From assembly GCA_009760855.2 (NCBI GenBank), contig WPIO01000079.1, positions 1,749,501 to 1,813,500 of the forward strand: 64,000 nt of DNA, written 5' to 3'. Positions 1-9,199 of this stretch are shown in pieces. The notes beneath the pieces are model-generated. The model worked only from the letters and a program-made list of their open reading frames with translations, made no database searches and was not told the origin of the DNA. The stretch's first letter is position 1. Every line of letters starts with the position of its first letter. The translations under genes and the position numbers were made by a program. The DNA is from Cristatella mucedo (lineage: Eukaryota > Bryozoa > Phylactolaemata > Cristatellidae).

Positions 1-1145
1 TCTCACCCCCAGCTCTTTCCAGTTGGGAAACAGCTCGTCGAGCGCCCGTGACTCAATGCAGGCGCCTGACAAAGTGTGCGCGCCTAAAACAGAGGCCAAT
101 GGCTGCGGTTGCGCAAAACTGCGGTGAACTCCTGACTGCCCGGGGAGCTAGTCCTGCCGAGGGCATACGTGCAGTTCTTTCTTAACGAGGCAAACACGGG
201 TGAACTTTAAATTATTATAATTTTTCAATTTCAATTATCAACACCAAGTATGAAATTAAATCTTGTCCTTTGCTTTACACCAGAGTGCAGACTCTCTTGC
301 CATTGGCCTGCACCTGCAAGCCAATCAGCAGCGATTTCTGATTAAGGGCCATGCATACAGTACAGGACATATGTTTAAAGCTACATGCAGGTAGGTCGAC
401 CTTCCTACATGCATACTCTCCACATGCATAACCTCTCTGTGCGCACAAGAAGTTGTAAAACCGATCGATTGTTGCCAGGCTCTGTCTCTTCTGATGCATG
501 CAAGCACATTTTCAGACTTGCGCCTAAAGGGAGTGTTGTGACCTTGCGTGTGCGCATATTGCGAAACAGCAAACGACTTGGAGCACTCGGAACACAACCG
601 AAATCGACAACGTTTAATCAACAACCCTTTCTGCAGACTTTAATGCTAACGGAGCTTCCTGTCGCCTGCGCCTTGGAACGCTGCGCTCCGATTGGCCAGC
701 GCCGTTGCTAGCACCAGCAGCGGGAACGCTGCGCCTCGATTGGTCATACAAGGTCGGGGGGGGGGGCCAGCCTAGTGCCGGCAGACAACATCTAGGCGAG
801 GCGTTAGTCGTCGCCTGGGGTACGCATTCTCTATAACGATCTCAACAGGAGGATGTGTGGCATATCTTTCAATGCTGAAACGTTGGAGTGCTCAATATCA
901 GCCAGGTTAAGACAGCCCCCAGTATCACTACCGGCTGCTGAAATACAACCTACACAGACAGGATGTGTAATTGCCAACAATTAGTCATTCGTGCTTTGAG
1001 CTTCAAACGAGCCAGTTGTACTCTGGGCTTCGAGCCAGGCAGTCATGCACGCCATGACCGGTGCTGCACATACACTAGTGCATCTCCATCTGCGGCTACG
1101 AAACAGACTGGTATACGTTAACAACACGGAGCTGTTCTACTGAGA
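1..1145. other. Unassigned intergenic or intronic DNA
   Basis: No exon, RNA gene or repeat is recognisable here. The open frames between 275 and 711 overlap on both strands without domain signatures or convincing splice sites. A run of about 11 G lies at 756-766. The sequence just after 660 is moderately GC-rich and contains two copies of an ATTGG-type CCAAT motif (near 691 and 739), each followed or preceded by similar GCTGCGC words. That could be promoter-like, but no gene start could be tied to it. Confidence 0.4.
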
Positions 1146-1332
1146 CACGATGGCACGTGCTACACGATGGCACGTGCTACACGATGGCACGTGCTACACG
1201 ATGGCACGTGCTACACGATGGCACGTGCTACACGATGGCACGTGCTACACGATGGCACGTGCTACACGATGGCACGTGCTACACGATGGCACGTGCTACA
1301 CGATGGCACGTGCTACACGATGGCATGTGCTG
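1146..1332. repeat. 17-bp minisatellite, 11 units, one E-box per unit
   Basis: The unit CACGATGGCACGTGCTA is repeated head to tail eleven times. The first ten units are essentially identical and carry the palindromic E-box CACGTG. The last unit carries CATGTG and then decays into flanking sequence. Because 17 is not a multiple of three, all three forward frames stay open and give the same 17-residue peptide period; that is a by-product of the repeat and not evidence of a gene. Unit identity implies recent expansion or strong homogenisation. Confidence 0.95.
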
Positions 1333-1650
1333 CTCTTGATTCCTGCTGCGATGCACCTGCACTGCTGCCTGCATTCATAGCTGCGCACGTCGCTGCTGCG
1401 ACCTACGACTCGCTAGTCGAACCTCGATGACCCAGCTTCAGCATTATTCATCGTGCATCGGCAAGGAATAGCACCGTTGCAAGTAATTTTTTGTGGCAGA
1501 GAATTTCAATTCCGTAGCAGCTGCAGTGAATAGATAACTAGTACGACACGGAAGTCGTATCGAAAATCTTTCAAGAATTCGCACAACAAACTTACTTTCT
1601 AGCTGGAAGGGGTTTTCCTTTCTCATCTGTGGAGCTCGGCAAACAGCTGG

Positions 1651-1841
1651 TTAAATAAATAAAATAAATAAATCCAAGCTGATTAAACAGCCTCTTTTTA
1701 TATAGCGACAGACGAGCCTTTACGGCTATCACCACCGCTTGCAGTGGCGATAAACGTTCACCCACCGCAGGAATTGAACCCACGACCTCTGGACGAGGTC
1801 GTGAAAGCAACCGCCTTACCTAATGCGCCATCTACGGCTCA
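1651..1841 (-). mobile_element. tRNA-derived SINE, family 1
   Basis: Read on the minus strand this copy has a tRNA-like head (TGAGCCGT, then an A-box-like TAGGTAAGG), a paired GACCTC/GAGGTC segment, a B-box-like GGGTTCAATTCC, a conserved body (GCGGTGGTGATAGCCGTAAAGGC / GGCTCTTCTGTCGC words) and a tail of TTTA repeats. The head begins within six bases of the 3' end of the tRNA-Gln gene. Other copies lie near 2.4, 2.7, 15.1, 29.8, 31.3, 37.1, 39.4 and 58.3 kb. Confidence 0.85.
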
Positions 1842-1846
1842 AATGA

Positions 1847-1918
1847 AGGTTCCACCGAGATTTGAACTCGGATTGCTGGATTCAGAGTCCAGAGTGCTAA
1901 CCGTTACACCATGGAACT
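1847..1918 (-). tRNA. tRNA-Gln (anticodon CTG)
   Basis: On the minus strand the 72 nt fold as a standard cloverleaf. The D-arm region is GGTGTAACGGTTAGCAC, the anticodon arm CTGGACTCTGAATCCAG holds CTG in a seven-base loop, and the T arm is CCGAGTTCAAATCTCGG. The 3' acceptor strand TGGAACC is followed by discriminator T. The sequence closely matches animal cytosolic tRNA-Gln. Both internal pol III boxes are intact. Two oddities: base 1 is A where G is expected, so pair 1-72 is A-C, and the downstream flank shows only a TTT run before the adjoining SINE instead of a clear T4 terminator. It may be a functional gene with one mismatch or a young pseudogene. Confidence 0.9.
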
Positions 1919-2204
1919 GGTTAGGGAGCCCCCCTCTCAGTTCGTGCATCAAGCGACTAGATCAGGTCTATATCACTTGCTCTCCATCTCATACTTTTCG
2001 TCCTCTAGTGGCAGCTCTTGACCTTCAGGCTAGTGAATAGCTGGCACCTGTACACAGCCGTGCTCCAGCAGGCCGCCTACAGGCCGCAGCAGGCTGGAGC
2101 CCTGAGGAGCAGGAGGAGGACCTGCAGCAGCCAGTCACCACTGTCGCCTCCTTCAGGACTCAACCGACATTCTCAGTGCATTGGCCGATGTGTAGGTGCT
2201 AAAT

Positions 2205-2239
2205 AATACGCCGAGCGCAGCTGCTGCGCTCGGCGTATT
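2205..2239. repeat. Perfect 16-bp inverted repeat, 3-nt loop
   Basis: The arms AATACGCCGAGCGCAG (2205-2220) and CTGCGCTCGGCGTATT (2224-2239) are exact reverse complements around CTG. The stem is GC-rich in the middle and is followed by TCTTTT. It resembles a terminator hairpin but sits in non-coding eukaryotic DNA. It is shorter than a typical animal pre-miRNA. Confidence 0.9.
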
Positions 2240-2397
2240 TCTTTTGATTCAAGAGACTGTCTAGGCAGGCTGCAAGGCGGCCTGATCCACGGCACTCATG
2301 GCGACTTACACTAACAGAAGGATGTTGAAAATCAAGCTAACTCGGGTGATGAATGCTAGAGCATTCTAAGCCCAAAACAGGAGGCACTGGTAGTTGG

Positions 2398-2570
2398 TGA
2401 GCCGTCATGGCTCACTAGGTAAGCCGGTTGCTTTTCACGACTCCCCACCTGAGGTCGTGGGCTCAAATCCTGCTGTGGGCGATCTTTCATTACCGCTGCA
2501 AGAGGTGGTGACAGTAGTTAAGGCTCTTCTGTCGCTATAAGAAAATAGACTATTAAATCAGATAGTACCT
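2398..2570 (+). mobile_element. tRNA-derived SINE, family 1 (diverged)
   Basis: Head GTGAGCCGTCATGGCTCACTAG, a B-box-like GGGCTCAAATCC and the body words GGTGGTGACAGTAGTTAAGGC and CTCTTCTGTCGCTAT are visible. The tail is degraded into AT-rich sequence near 2570. Divergence from the consensus is clearly higher than for the copies at 2.7 and 58.3 kb. Confidence 0.8.
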
Positions 2571-2715
2571 TTTTAATTATAACAATATACTGCCTACCTT
2601 AGACAGTTTTGTATGGCACTATTAGGACCAAGTATTTTCCTTATTTTGTCAACAGAAGCATTTTAGAAAATCCACCTTAAACCTCTTCTTGCGAGAGATG
2701 GCCAGATTCTTGCTC

Positions 2716-2912
2716 TTATGTATAAAATAAATATAAATAAATCCTAGCTGCTTAAACAGCCTCTTTTTGCATAGCGACAGAAGAGCCTTTACGGCTATCA
2801 CCACCGCTTGCGGTGGCGATAAAGGATCGCCCACCAAAGGAATCGAACCCGCGACCTCGGGACCGAGGTCATGAAACCAACCGCCTTACCTAGTGTGCCA
2901 TCACGGCTCACC
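2716..2912 (-). mobile_element. tRNA-derived SINE, family 1
   Basis: Minus-strand copy with head GGTGAGCCGTGATGGCACAC, a clean GACCTCGG/CCGAGGTC stem, the B-box GGTTCGATTCC, the full body and a TTTATTTA tail. It is among the better preserved copies. Confidence 0.88.
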
Positions 2913-3485
2913 GTATCCATAGCTTCTTTGACTGATCATCGGTGAACCCGTTTCTTCTGATAGGAGACACCAGAGCTCATAGCCTGCCGACACATTTCGA
3001 TGAGTCATAAACACATATATTACACTTCTGGAAGTACTGGTTGCCATCTTGCCAAGTGACTGAAGGACAGACTTTTTCGCTTTAATTAGTAGGGATAGCA
3101 GAAGCTATAATACTGAGCTAAATGCATCAGTCACATGACAATCCAATAGGTACAGGTCAAATGACTACTTGCATGTAAGCACAGCCTCTCCATAAGCACC
3201 AACACACCTTCTTCGACCTAGTATGGAGACACTATGAGCTGCGGAGACGAGAGAGAACGCATGACAGCTGAACTGTGGCAGCATTCGAAGATGGCACGAC
3301 AACGACTGCTCGACGACACAACGTTGTGCAATGACGACAATTGGGTGACACTCGCTGACATAAATGTGGCGTCGACCTAAAATGGCCAAGGGCTTGGGTG
3401 CTGCCCCCCCCCCCGAAGCCCATAGATATGCCCGGGGGAGGGACCCCTAGAGCTAGGGAGGGCTCACTCTGTGACGCACTCTTAC

Positions 3486-3638
3486 CTATCTCGGGTGCTT
3501 TCTCCACCAAGCACACGCGAATCTCCTTGCCGCTCTGCTGCGACAGCTGCTTCAGACGGCATGCTGCTGCCAGTCCCGACGGGCCACCGCCGACGATGAC
3601 CACGTCCACCTCGTCGACAGTCCTGTCCATGTTCACAT
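3486..3638 (-). CDS. ETFDH: ETFDH internal exon (FAD-binding motif)
   Basis: This exon encodes 51 codons of electron transfer flavoprotein-ubiquinone oxidoreductase, the inner mitochondrial membrane enzyme that takes electrons from matrix ETF to ubiquinone in fatty-acid and amino-acid oxidation. It reads [20 protein letters not shown], then [11 protein letters not shown] and [12 protein letters not shown], which is the dinucleotide-binding GxGxxG beta-alpha-beta unit and the acidic end of strand 2 seen near the N terminus of the mature protein. On the minus strand it is bounded by a TAG acceptor just above 3638 and a G|GTAAGA donor below 3486. Both junctions are phase 1 and the length of 153 is divisible by three. 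The next coding segment (the AHTLSG part) is not found to the left, so the gene leaves the window. The upstream transit-peptide exon was not found either. The frame continuing below 3486 is intron. Confidence 0.93.
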
Positions 3639-5087
3639 CTACGAGTCAACAGGACCGCATGGTTTCAAGCAGGCGCACTCAGGCCCAACACAGACAACAT
3701 GACAAGCCGCAGCCGCAGCACTCATAGGGACCCGTCAGCCGACTACGAGGCTGACGACTTTCAATGAAATGCACGCACAATCGAAAGAAAGCCAGCACGG
3801 TACAGCGAGTGCTGCTGCCGCCACTCGGCTCGGCAGCTCACAACGACATGATGGCGGCAGCTGAAATGATCGGGGGGGGGGGGGGGGGAGGGCAGCAGCA
3901 GAACCACGAGAGCCATGCCAGCCACGTTAGTGAGCTAAGAAAAGGCGGAGATGTCGGAAAACAAAAGTAGCCACACTGTAGTAGCCGATACACGAGAAGT
4001 ACACGAGCTCCCAAGGAGGTCACTCGGCTCCTTGCTCAGCGCTGCCCCACAGTCTGAGCCACACTACAGCGCCCGACACTTGGCTGAGGCAGGCTCGAAG
4101 AAAATGGCTGACGGCGAAAAACGTGACAACTCTTCCGGCACGATTGCATTTTGGGAGCAGCTGGTCACGGGTGGCAGAACGCACTGGACTCGTTACACGG
4201 TGACACAGTGGCAGCGGAACATTAAAGAGGCGCGCAAAGAGAGGGAAAAGAGCGTAATAACACAGCGCTGAATCAGCTCAACCGCTCAGGCTCAACCACA
4301 ATCTAACGACCGAGCAGCTCGATCGCTTTCGACAAGTCGCTGCCTCATCCATGGCACAAACTGTGGGCGTGGTGCCCTGCATACATGGGCATGCTGGGAA
4401 CAGTTCGAGGCTGCAGCTGCCTCGCCTGCCACATCCGGAGCACCCGACGTCCAGGCTTCGGCCGACCCACGCCCTGGAGCCTGCTCCGACCCACTGTAGT
4501 TCTTCGCTCAACACTCCACTCGAGGCGATCTACTGGCCCTTCACACCGAGCAGATCTTGATAACTAACCAGATAGTTGCCCGACTTTAGTATGAGGACGG
4601 CTAAACAAGACCTCAAGGGGTATGACAGAAATGTTAAGGCCTTCCCCTTTGAAGCCCCTCACTAGGAAAAACTCTTTATCTGCCTCTCCCCTCTTTAAAA
4701 AATGTGCCATTCCCCATTTCGGCATATCTTCAAGCTCGAGATGCAGTAGGTGCTCTACCCCGAGGCACTTTTGACTCATTAATCTAAAAAGACACTGCTC
4801 CATTTCTATTGGAAAGCCTGAAGCTTAGCTTTGCCCAGCTTTGCCTTGCCGGTAGATCAACAGACTGGCTAACTGTTAAGCAACTCTAGCATCGCCCTTT
4901 AAAGAATTAATAATAGCTCATTCAGGAAACCTGACAGTTCGCGCCGTGGGCATGCCCTTCTAGCTGCTTTTTTAAAAGCCCGAACTAACAAAAAATGCCT
5001 TGCCCTGCTGAAGAAACACCCTGATGGTGTGTGCTGGAGAAGCACCAAACAAAAGGCTTATGTAGCTGCTCTCTATCTGTCTGTCTC
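3639..5087. other. Probable ETFDH intron, no further exon found
   Basis: The minus strand was read for the transit-peptide exon of ETFDH and none was recognisable. A run of about 17 G lies at 3872-3888. The open frames here overlap on both strands and lack domains. That this is intron follows from the exon below it and is inferred. Confidence 0.35.
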
Positions 5088-5471
<384 letters not shown>

Positions 5472-5635
5472 CCCCTATGCTGCCAGGGGGCGGCATCCAC
5501 TGGGGACAGACAGCGAGACTGTGCATCACACGGTGCACACGCGGCCGGTCTCTTCAACTAATCCTAGTAGAAAATGAAAATACCTTTTTAAAAGAAAAAT
5601 GGTGGCCTCGTCTGGGAACTGACTTAAAGCACACG

Positions 5636-5643
<8 letters not shown>

Positions 5644-5684
<41 letters not shown>

Positions 5685-5830
5685 GCGCGAGCATGCACGC
5701 ACACTCACTACAAGTGCATAAGAGTTGCATACATGCAGGCACACAACACATACAAGAACACAAACATGCACGTGTGCGCATGCGCACACACACTCATGCA
5801 CATACACATGCAGAAACACACACACACGAG
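5644..5830. repeat. (CA)n microsatellite with degenerate CA-rich flank
   Basis: A pure (CA)n occupies about 5644-5682. A looser CA/CATG-rich segment continues to about 5830. Six-frame Cys/Val and His/Thr frames over it are repeat artefacts. Confidence 0.93.
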
Positions 5831-7149
5831 ACGAGAGACGAAGACGCAGCACACGGCTCGTGCGAGCTCACACGATCGGCAGCGGCTGGCGGCGTTCTGA
5901 CGAACCGCTGCATCTCGAAGAGGCGCTGAGGAGGTGGGCACTGAGGAGCTTCCACTGCACAAAGCAAAGCACTGGCGAGTTCAAGTCTGGCAATGCTCTG
6001 TTGCTTCTGCAGGGGAGCAGCGGTGTGTACCGGCGCACTGCCAGGCTGCAGCACAGCGGCCGAGGCGGTTGGCTCGGCCGCTGTGCTTGTGCTTTATACT
6101 CGCTCACTTAGCGCTGTCACAGACCTTTCCATCGCGGGTCCTTGTCTCGTGGATAGATGGTGTAGTGTGTCGTGATCCTCGGCTGCTGCTGCTTCTTAGC
6201 TGCAGAAACTGTCGCGACGCCAGGGGTCGCCGCCTGCACGGCCTGCGCAGATGCCGAGCTCAGTCGCACAGAGCCGAGCGCAGCTGGTCGGGCTGCAAAG
6301 CAAAATAAGGTAGCTCTGCCGCTGCTGCTACTGCCGCTGCAGCTGGCACACCAGGAAGTCGAGCTCTCGAGACGCTAGGGTCGCTCGGCGGGTGGTCGAA
6401 TCGCTTACGCATCCGGACAGAAGCTTATGCATGAGTCCAGAGGGAGGGGGAGGGTGGCAGCGATGTGAGCACGTTGACGCCGGGCATGAGTATGGTCAGG
6501 CCATGCCTACAGTCCTCGTGGGGTAGTTTCTAAGCGTGTGCAGCTTCCAGTGAAGACTTGTAGCCACCTCTACCCTCAGGGGTGAGTGCATTTTATGGGA
6601 ATTAAGCAGTCGTTACATGGCGATCAGCTGCCTCTATTTCTAATCACGATTGCAGGGTCCGGGACTACCTAGCACCATGATAGCAGTGAGGGGAAGGTCG
6701 TATGGACATTGTCAAGGCCGTTTTGCAAATGGAGCACCTTGGCGTGGCTGGGCGGTTACTGGTGGTCAACTCACACACTGTAGACTCGCTTGTACGACAG
6801 CGAACAAAAAGCCACTGCAATTCATTCCATCTTCCTTATCCTGCTTATTCTTCAATTGTGGGAGCCCAATCCGTGCGTGAACTCGCCAACTCAAGAGTTG
6901 GAGAGGAAATCTGGAATATCGTACAGGTGTCTCGACGGCACGGTTCATCCTGGTGGATCCTGAGATTACTTACAGTAGTAACTTTAGCTGGTCATTGCTC
7001 TTTTCTGCTAGCACAGCGGCACCGTGGTTGCCATAGTGTGCAAGCTTAAAAAGCAGTAACTGACTTGCACAGCAGGGTACTTCTTAAATGAACTCTTCAG
7101 CCCTTAGATGACTGGCCACGTCGACCTAATCTAGGGTTAATTCCCTAAC
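5831..7149. other. Moderately GC-rich DNA without a recognisable gene
   Basis: Between about 5840 and 6400 the sequence is CpG-containing and open in several overlapping frames, with no domain, start context or splice pair that stands out. A promoter or 5' exon for the minus-strand ETFDH gene could lie here, but nothing identifies one. From 6400 to 7150 there is no recognisable feature. Confidence 0.3.
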
Positions 7150-7265
7150 TTCGATCGCATTTCCTTTGCAGCAAATGTAAAGCACCTAGAAAGAGATTGA
7201 GTTCTCTGAGGGCGCTTTACCAAGCATATTATTATTATTATTATTATTATTACTATTATTATTAT
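7150..7265 (+). mobile_element. LINE A 3' end
   Basis: The terminal segment of the main LINE family (family A): CAGCAAATGTAAAGC, CCTAGAAAGAGATTGAG, TTCTCTGAGGGCGCTTTA, then a long TTA-repeat tail with one interruption. Heavily 5' truncated. Confidence 0.9.
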
Positions 7266-7374
7266 AACTTAATCGTGGGCATTCCACGGTTTTAAAAGCA
7301 CACACTGTAGAAAAGGGGAGTTCAAGCTTTTACATTGGAGAACCGGTGTCGTTATTTTTATGCACAGAATATAT

Positions 7375-7548
7375 ATGATAAAAATATAATTCATTTGTAT
7401 AGCACCCTTAAGAGAACTTAATCTCGATTCAGAGGCTGAACTTTTGCCACTTGGCTCGAGCCCACGACCTCGTTCATCAAATACATTCACATTGACCTCG
7501 GTCGTTAAAGGCAAGCACCTTAACCACTTGGCCAAACTAGAGCTGCAG
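7375..7548 (-). mobile_element. tRNA-SINE family 2 with LINE A-type tail
   Basis: On the minus strand the head is tRNA-like, with A-box-like TTGGCCAAGTGGTTAAGG and B-box-like GGGCTCGAGCC. It is followed by GAATCGAGATTAAGTTCTCT and AAGGGTGCTATACAAATG. That second half matches the 3' end of the LINE A family, and the tail is AT-rich. The copy is diverged but the two-part structure is clear. Confidence 0.82.
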
Positions 7549-7948
7549 AACTCTGCTCAGACAGCTTCAACTGTAGCCCCATTTGAAGCTAGCCAACATT
7601 GCAAAGGGCAGAATCGGTCCACTGACACATGCTGAACAGTCCCCTTCCACCCATTCGCCCAGGCTGGCAGCAGAAGCCGCTACCGATGAGTAGCAACACG
7701 ATGCGACCTGCCACCAGCGCAGGAAAGCCGGCCGATCACCGGTCCAATGTGCAGTCTGTCCTATGCTAGGCGGCCCATACACCGTTCGGCACCGGACCGC
7801 ACCCCAGTTTCGATTGTTCCGCACTAGGCCGTGCGGCCGCCGCAGCAGCAGCAGTGAAAAGACACTCTGGGAAATCGGCTACTCGGCAGAAGGTCGACTT
7901 TCGACCTGCGGCAGGTGTGCAGAGCACAGCCACCAATCATTGACCTGC

Positions 7949-7976
<28 letters not shown>
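7949..7976. repeat. (CTG)9-type trinucleotide repeat
   Basis: A short uninterrupted GCT/CTG run. It could encode poly-Ala/Leu/Cys in one of the overlapping open frames of this GC-richer stretch, but no gene is supported. Confidence 0.9.
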
Positions 7977-7981
<5 letters not shown>

Positions 7982-8401
7982 ACTATGTCAGTTGCCCACT
8001 CAGGCAGCAGCATGCTGCCAGGGCAACGCTTCGCAGCACGGGCACAGCCGCGCAGCGGACCCACTGCTGGCTGGCCTGCACTGCACTGCTGGCAGCCAGC
8101 AGGCCAGCTCCTCCGATGGCTTTCGGCTCGTTCGAACCGCCTCGGGTAAAAGGATGCGCACAGTCACTCAAGAAAAAGGGGCACAATGCTGCAACTGCTC
8201 TCTTGTGGTACTTCTTAATTTATAGACCTAAAAGACTGTACGATGAAGACTTAAGAGACCTATTGCATTTTCTTAACATTTGTTAAGGATAATCACTCTG
8301 TGGACCGGCAGTAACCTTAAATTGAGACTATAGCAAGGACAATGCCAAAGCACAGGCCAGAAGAAACATCCAGTATGCCGCTAACACTGCCGACACAGCC
8401 G

Positions 8402-8585
8402 TGTTGTGTACTGTATCTCAGCCTGTTACTCTACAAAGCCATACAAACTAAGCGGGTGTTAAGAAGAGTAGTTTTCTATTGCCCATTCAAAGCCTAACTG
8501 ACTTTCGATATGCATTCAATGGCCAACAGACTTCGTCTCACGAAACAAAGTGAAAGTGGGAAGCACAGATGAGTCAGGTGATCAG
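8402..8585 (-). mobile_element. LINE B 3' end (outer part of nested pair)
   Basis: Minus-strand 3' terminal segment of LINE family B: CTGTATCTCAGCC..GTTACTCTACAAAGCC, AAGCGGGTGTTAAG, TTCGTCTCACGAAACAAAG and GTGGGAAGCACAG. It matches the 3' end of the copy at 53.8-55.9 kb in reverse. It is separated from its own body (from 9200) by an inserted LINE A. Confidence 0.85.
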
Positions 8586-8593
8586 TTACGGTA

Positions 8594-9191
8594 ATAATAA
8601 TATAATAATAATAATGCATTTGATAAAGCGCCCTCAGAGAACTTAATCTCTTTCTAGGCGCTTTACATTTGCTGCAAAGGAAAATGCAATTGAATGGTGA
8701 GTAAAATCATGCTTGAAAAACAAACAACATGAACAGCATGGTTAGGGGTGGCATACACAGGGTCAGCATGCAAATGTGGTTAGTGGCAGCATGCACAGTG
8801 TCAGCATGCATAAGCACATGAAGGACGAATCACAGGGACCCACTAAATGCTGTCCTAATAGGCGTGTTTTAAAGTTTTTTTTAAATGTGGTCAAGTCAGG
8901 GGATGTTCTGACGCAAGTCGGGAGGGAGTTCCAGGCTTTGGGAGCATACGAACTAAATGCACGGTCTTCAAAGGATTTGAGATTTGTACGAGGTAGTGGT
9001 TGACTGTTGGATTCCGAAAAGCAGGTGGTACGATGCTTGGCCTGATGGGGTAGTATTGGGATAGTATTGGGATAGTATTTATTATATTTAGTTAGTAGAT
9101 TATATTTAGTTAGTATTGGGATAGTATTTTGGGATAGTATTTTATTTAGGATAGTATTGGGATAGTATTGCCTGATGGGGTAGTATTGGGA
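8594..9191 (-). mobile_element. LINE A inserted in LINE B, with TTACGGTA target duplication
   Basis: The 3' part of family A on the minus strand, from the TAATAATA tail through AAAGCGCCCTCAGAGAACTT to the reverse transcriptase C-terminal coding region. TTACGGTA occurs at 8586-8593 and 9192-9199, immediately outside the element, and joins LINE B sequence on both sides. The 5' end (about 9042-9191) is a scramble of GGGATAGTATT and TTTAGTTAG words, with CCTGATGGGGTAGTATTGGG present at both 9042 and 9171. Confidence 0.9.
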
Positions 9192-9199
9192 TTACGGTA

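Noticed and set aside
1150-1430. Three overlapping open frames with a repeated MARATRWHVLHDGTCYT peptide
   Set aside because: They are translations of a 17-bp minisatellite in all three frames; no start context, domain or splice structure supports coding.
2224-2245. Bacterial-type rho-independent terminator
   Set aside because: The hairpin plus T-rich flank has the shape, but introns, SINEs and LINEs show the DNA is eukaryotic.
3872-3888. G-run as a G-quadruplex regulatory element
   Set aside because: A plain run of about 17 G could form a quadruplex but is as likely a simple homopolymer; no regulatory context was found.
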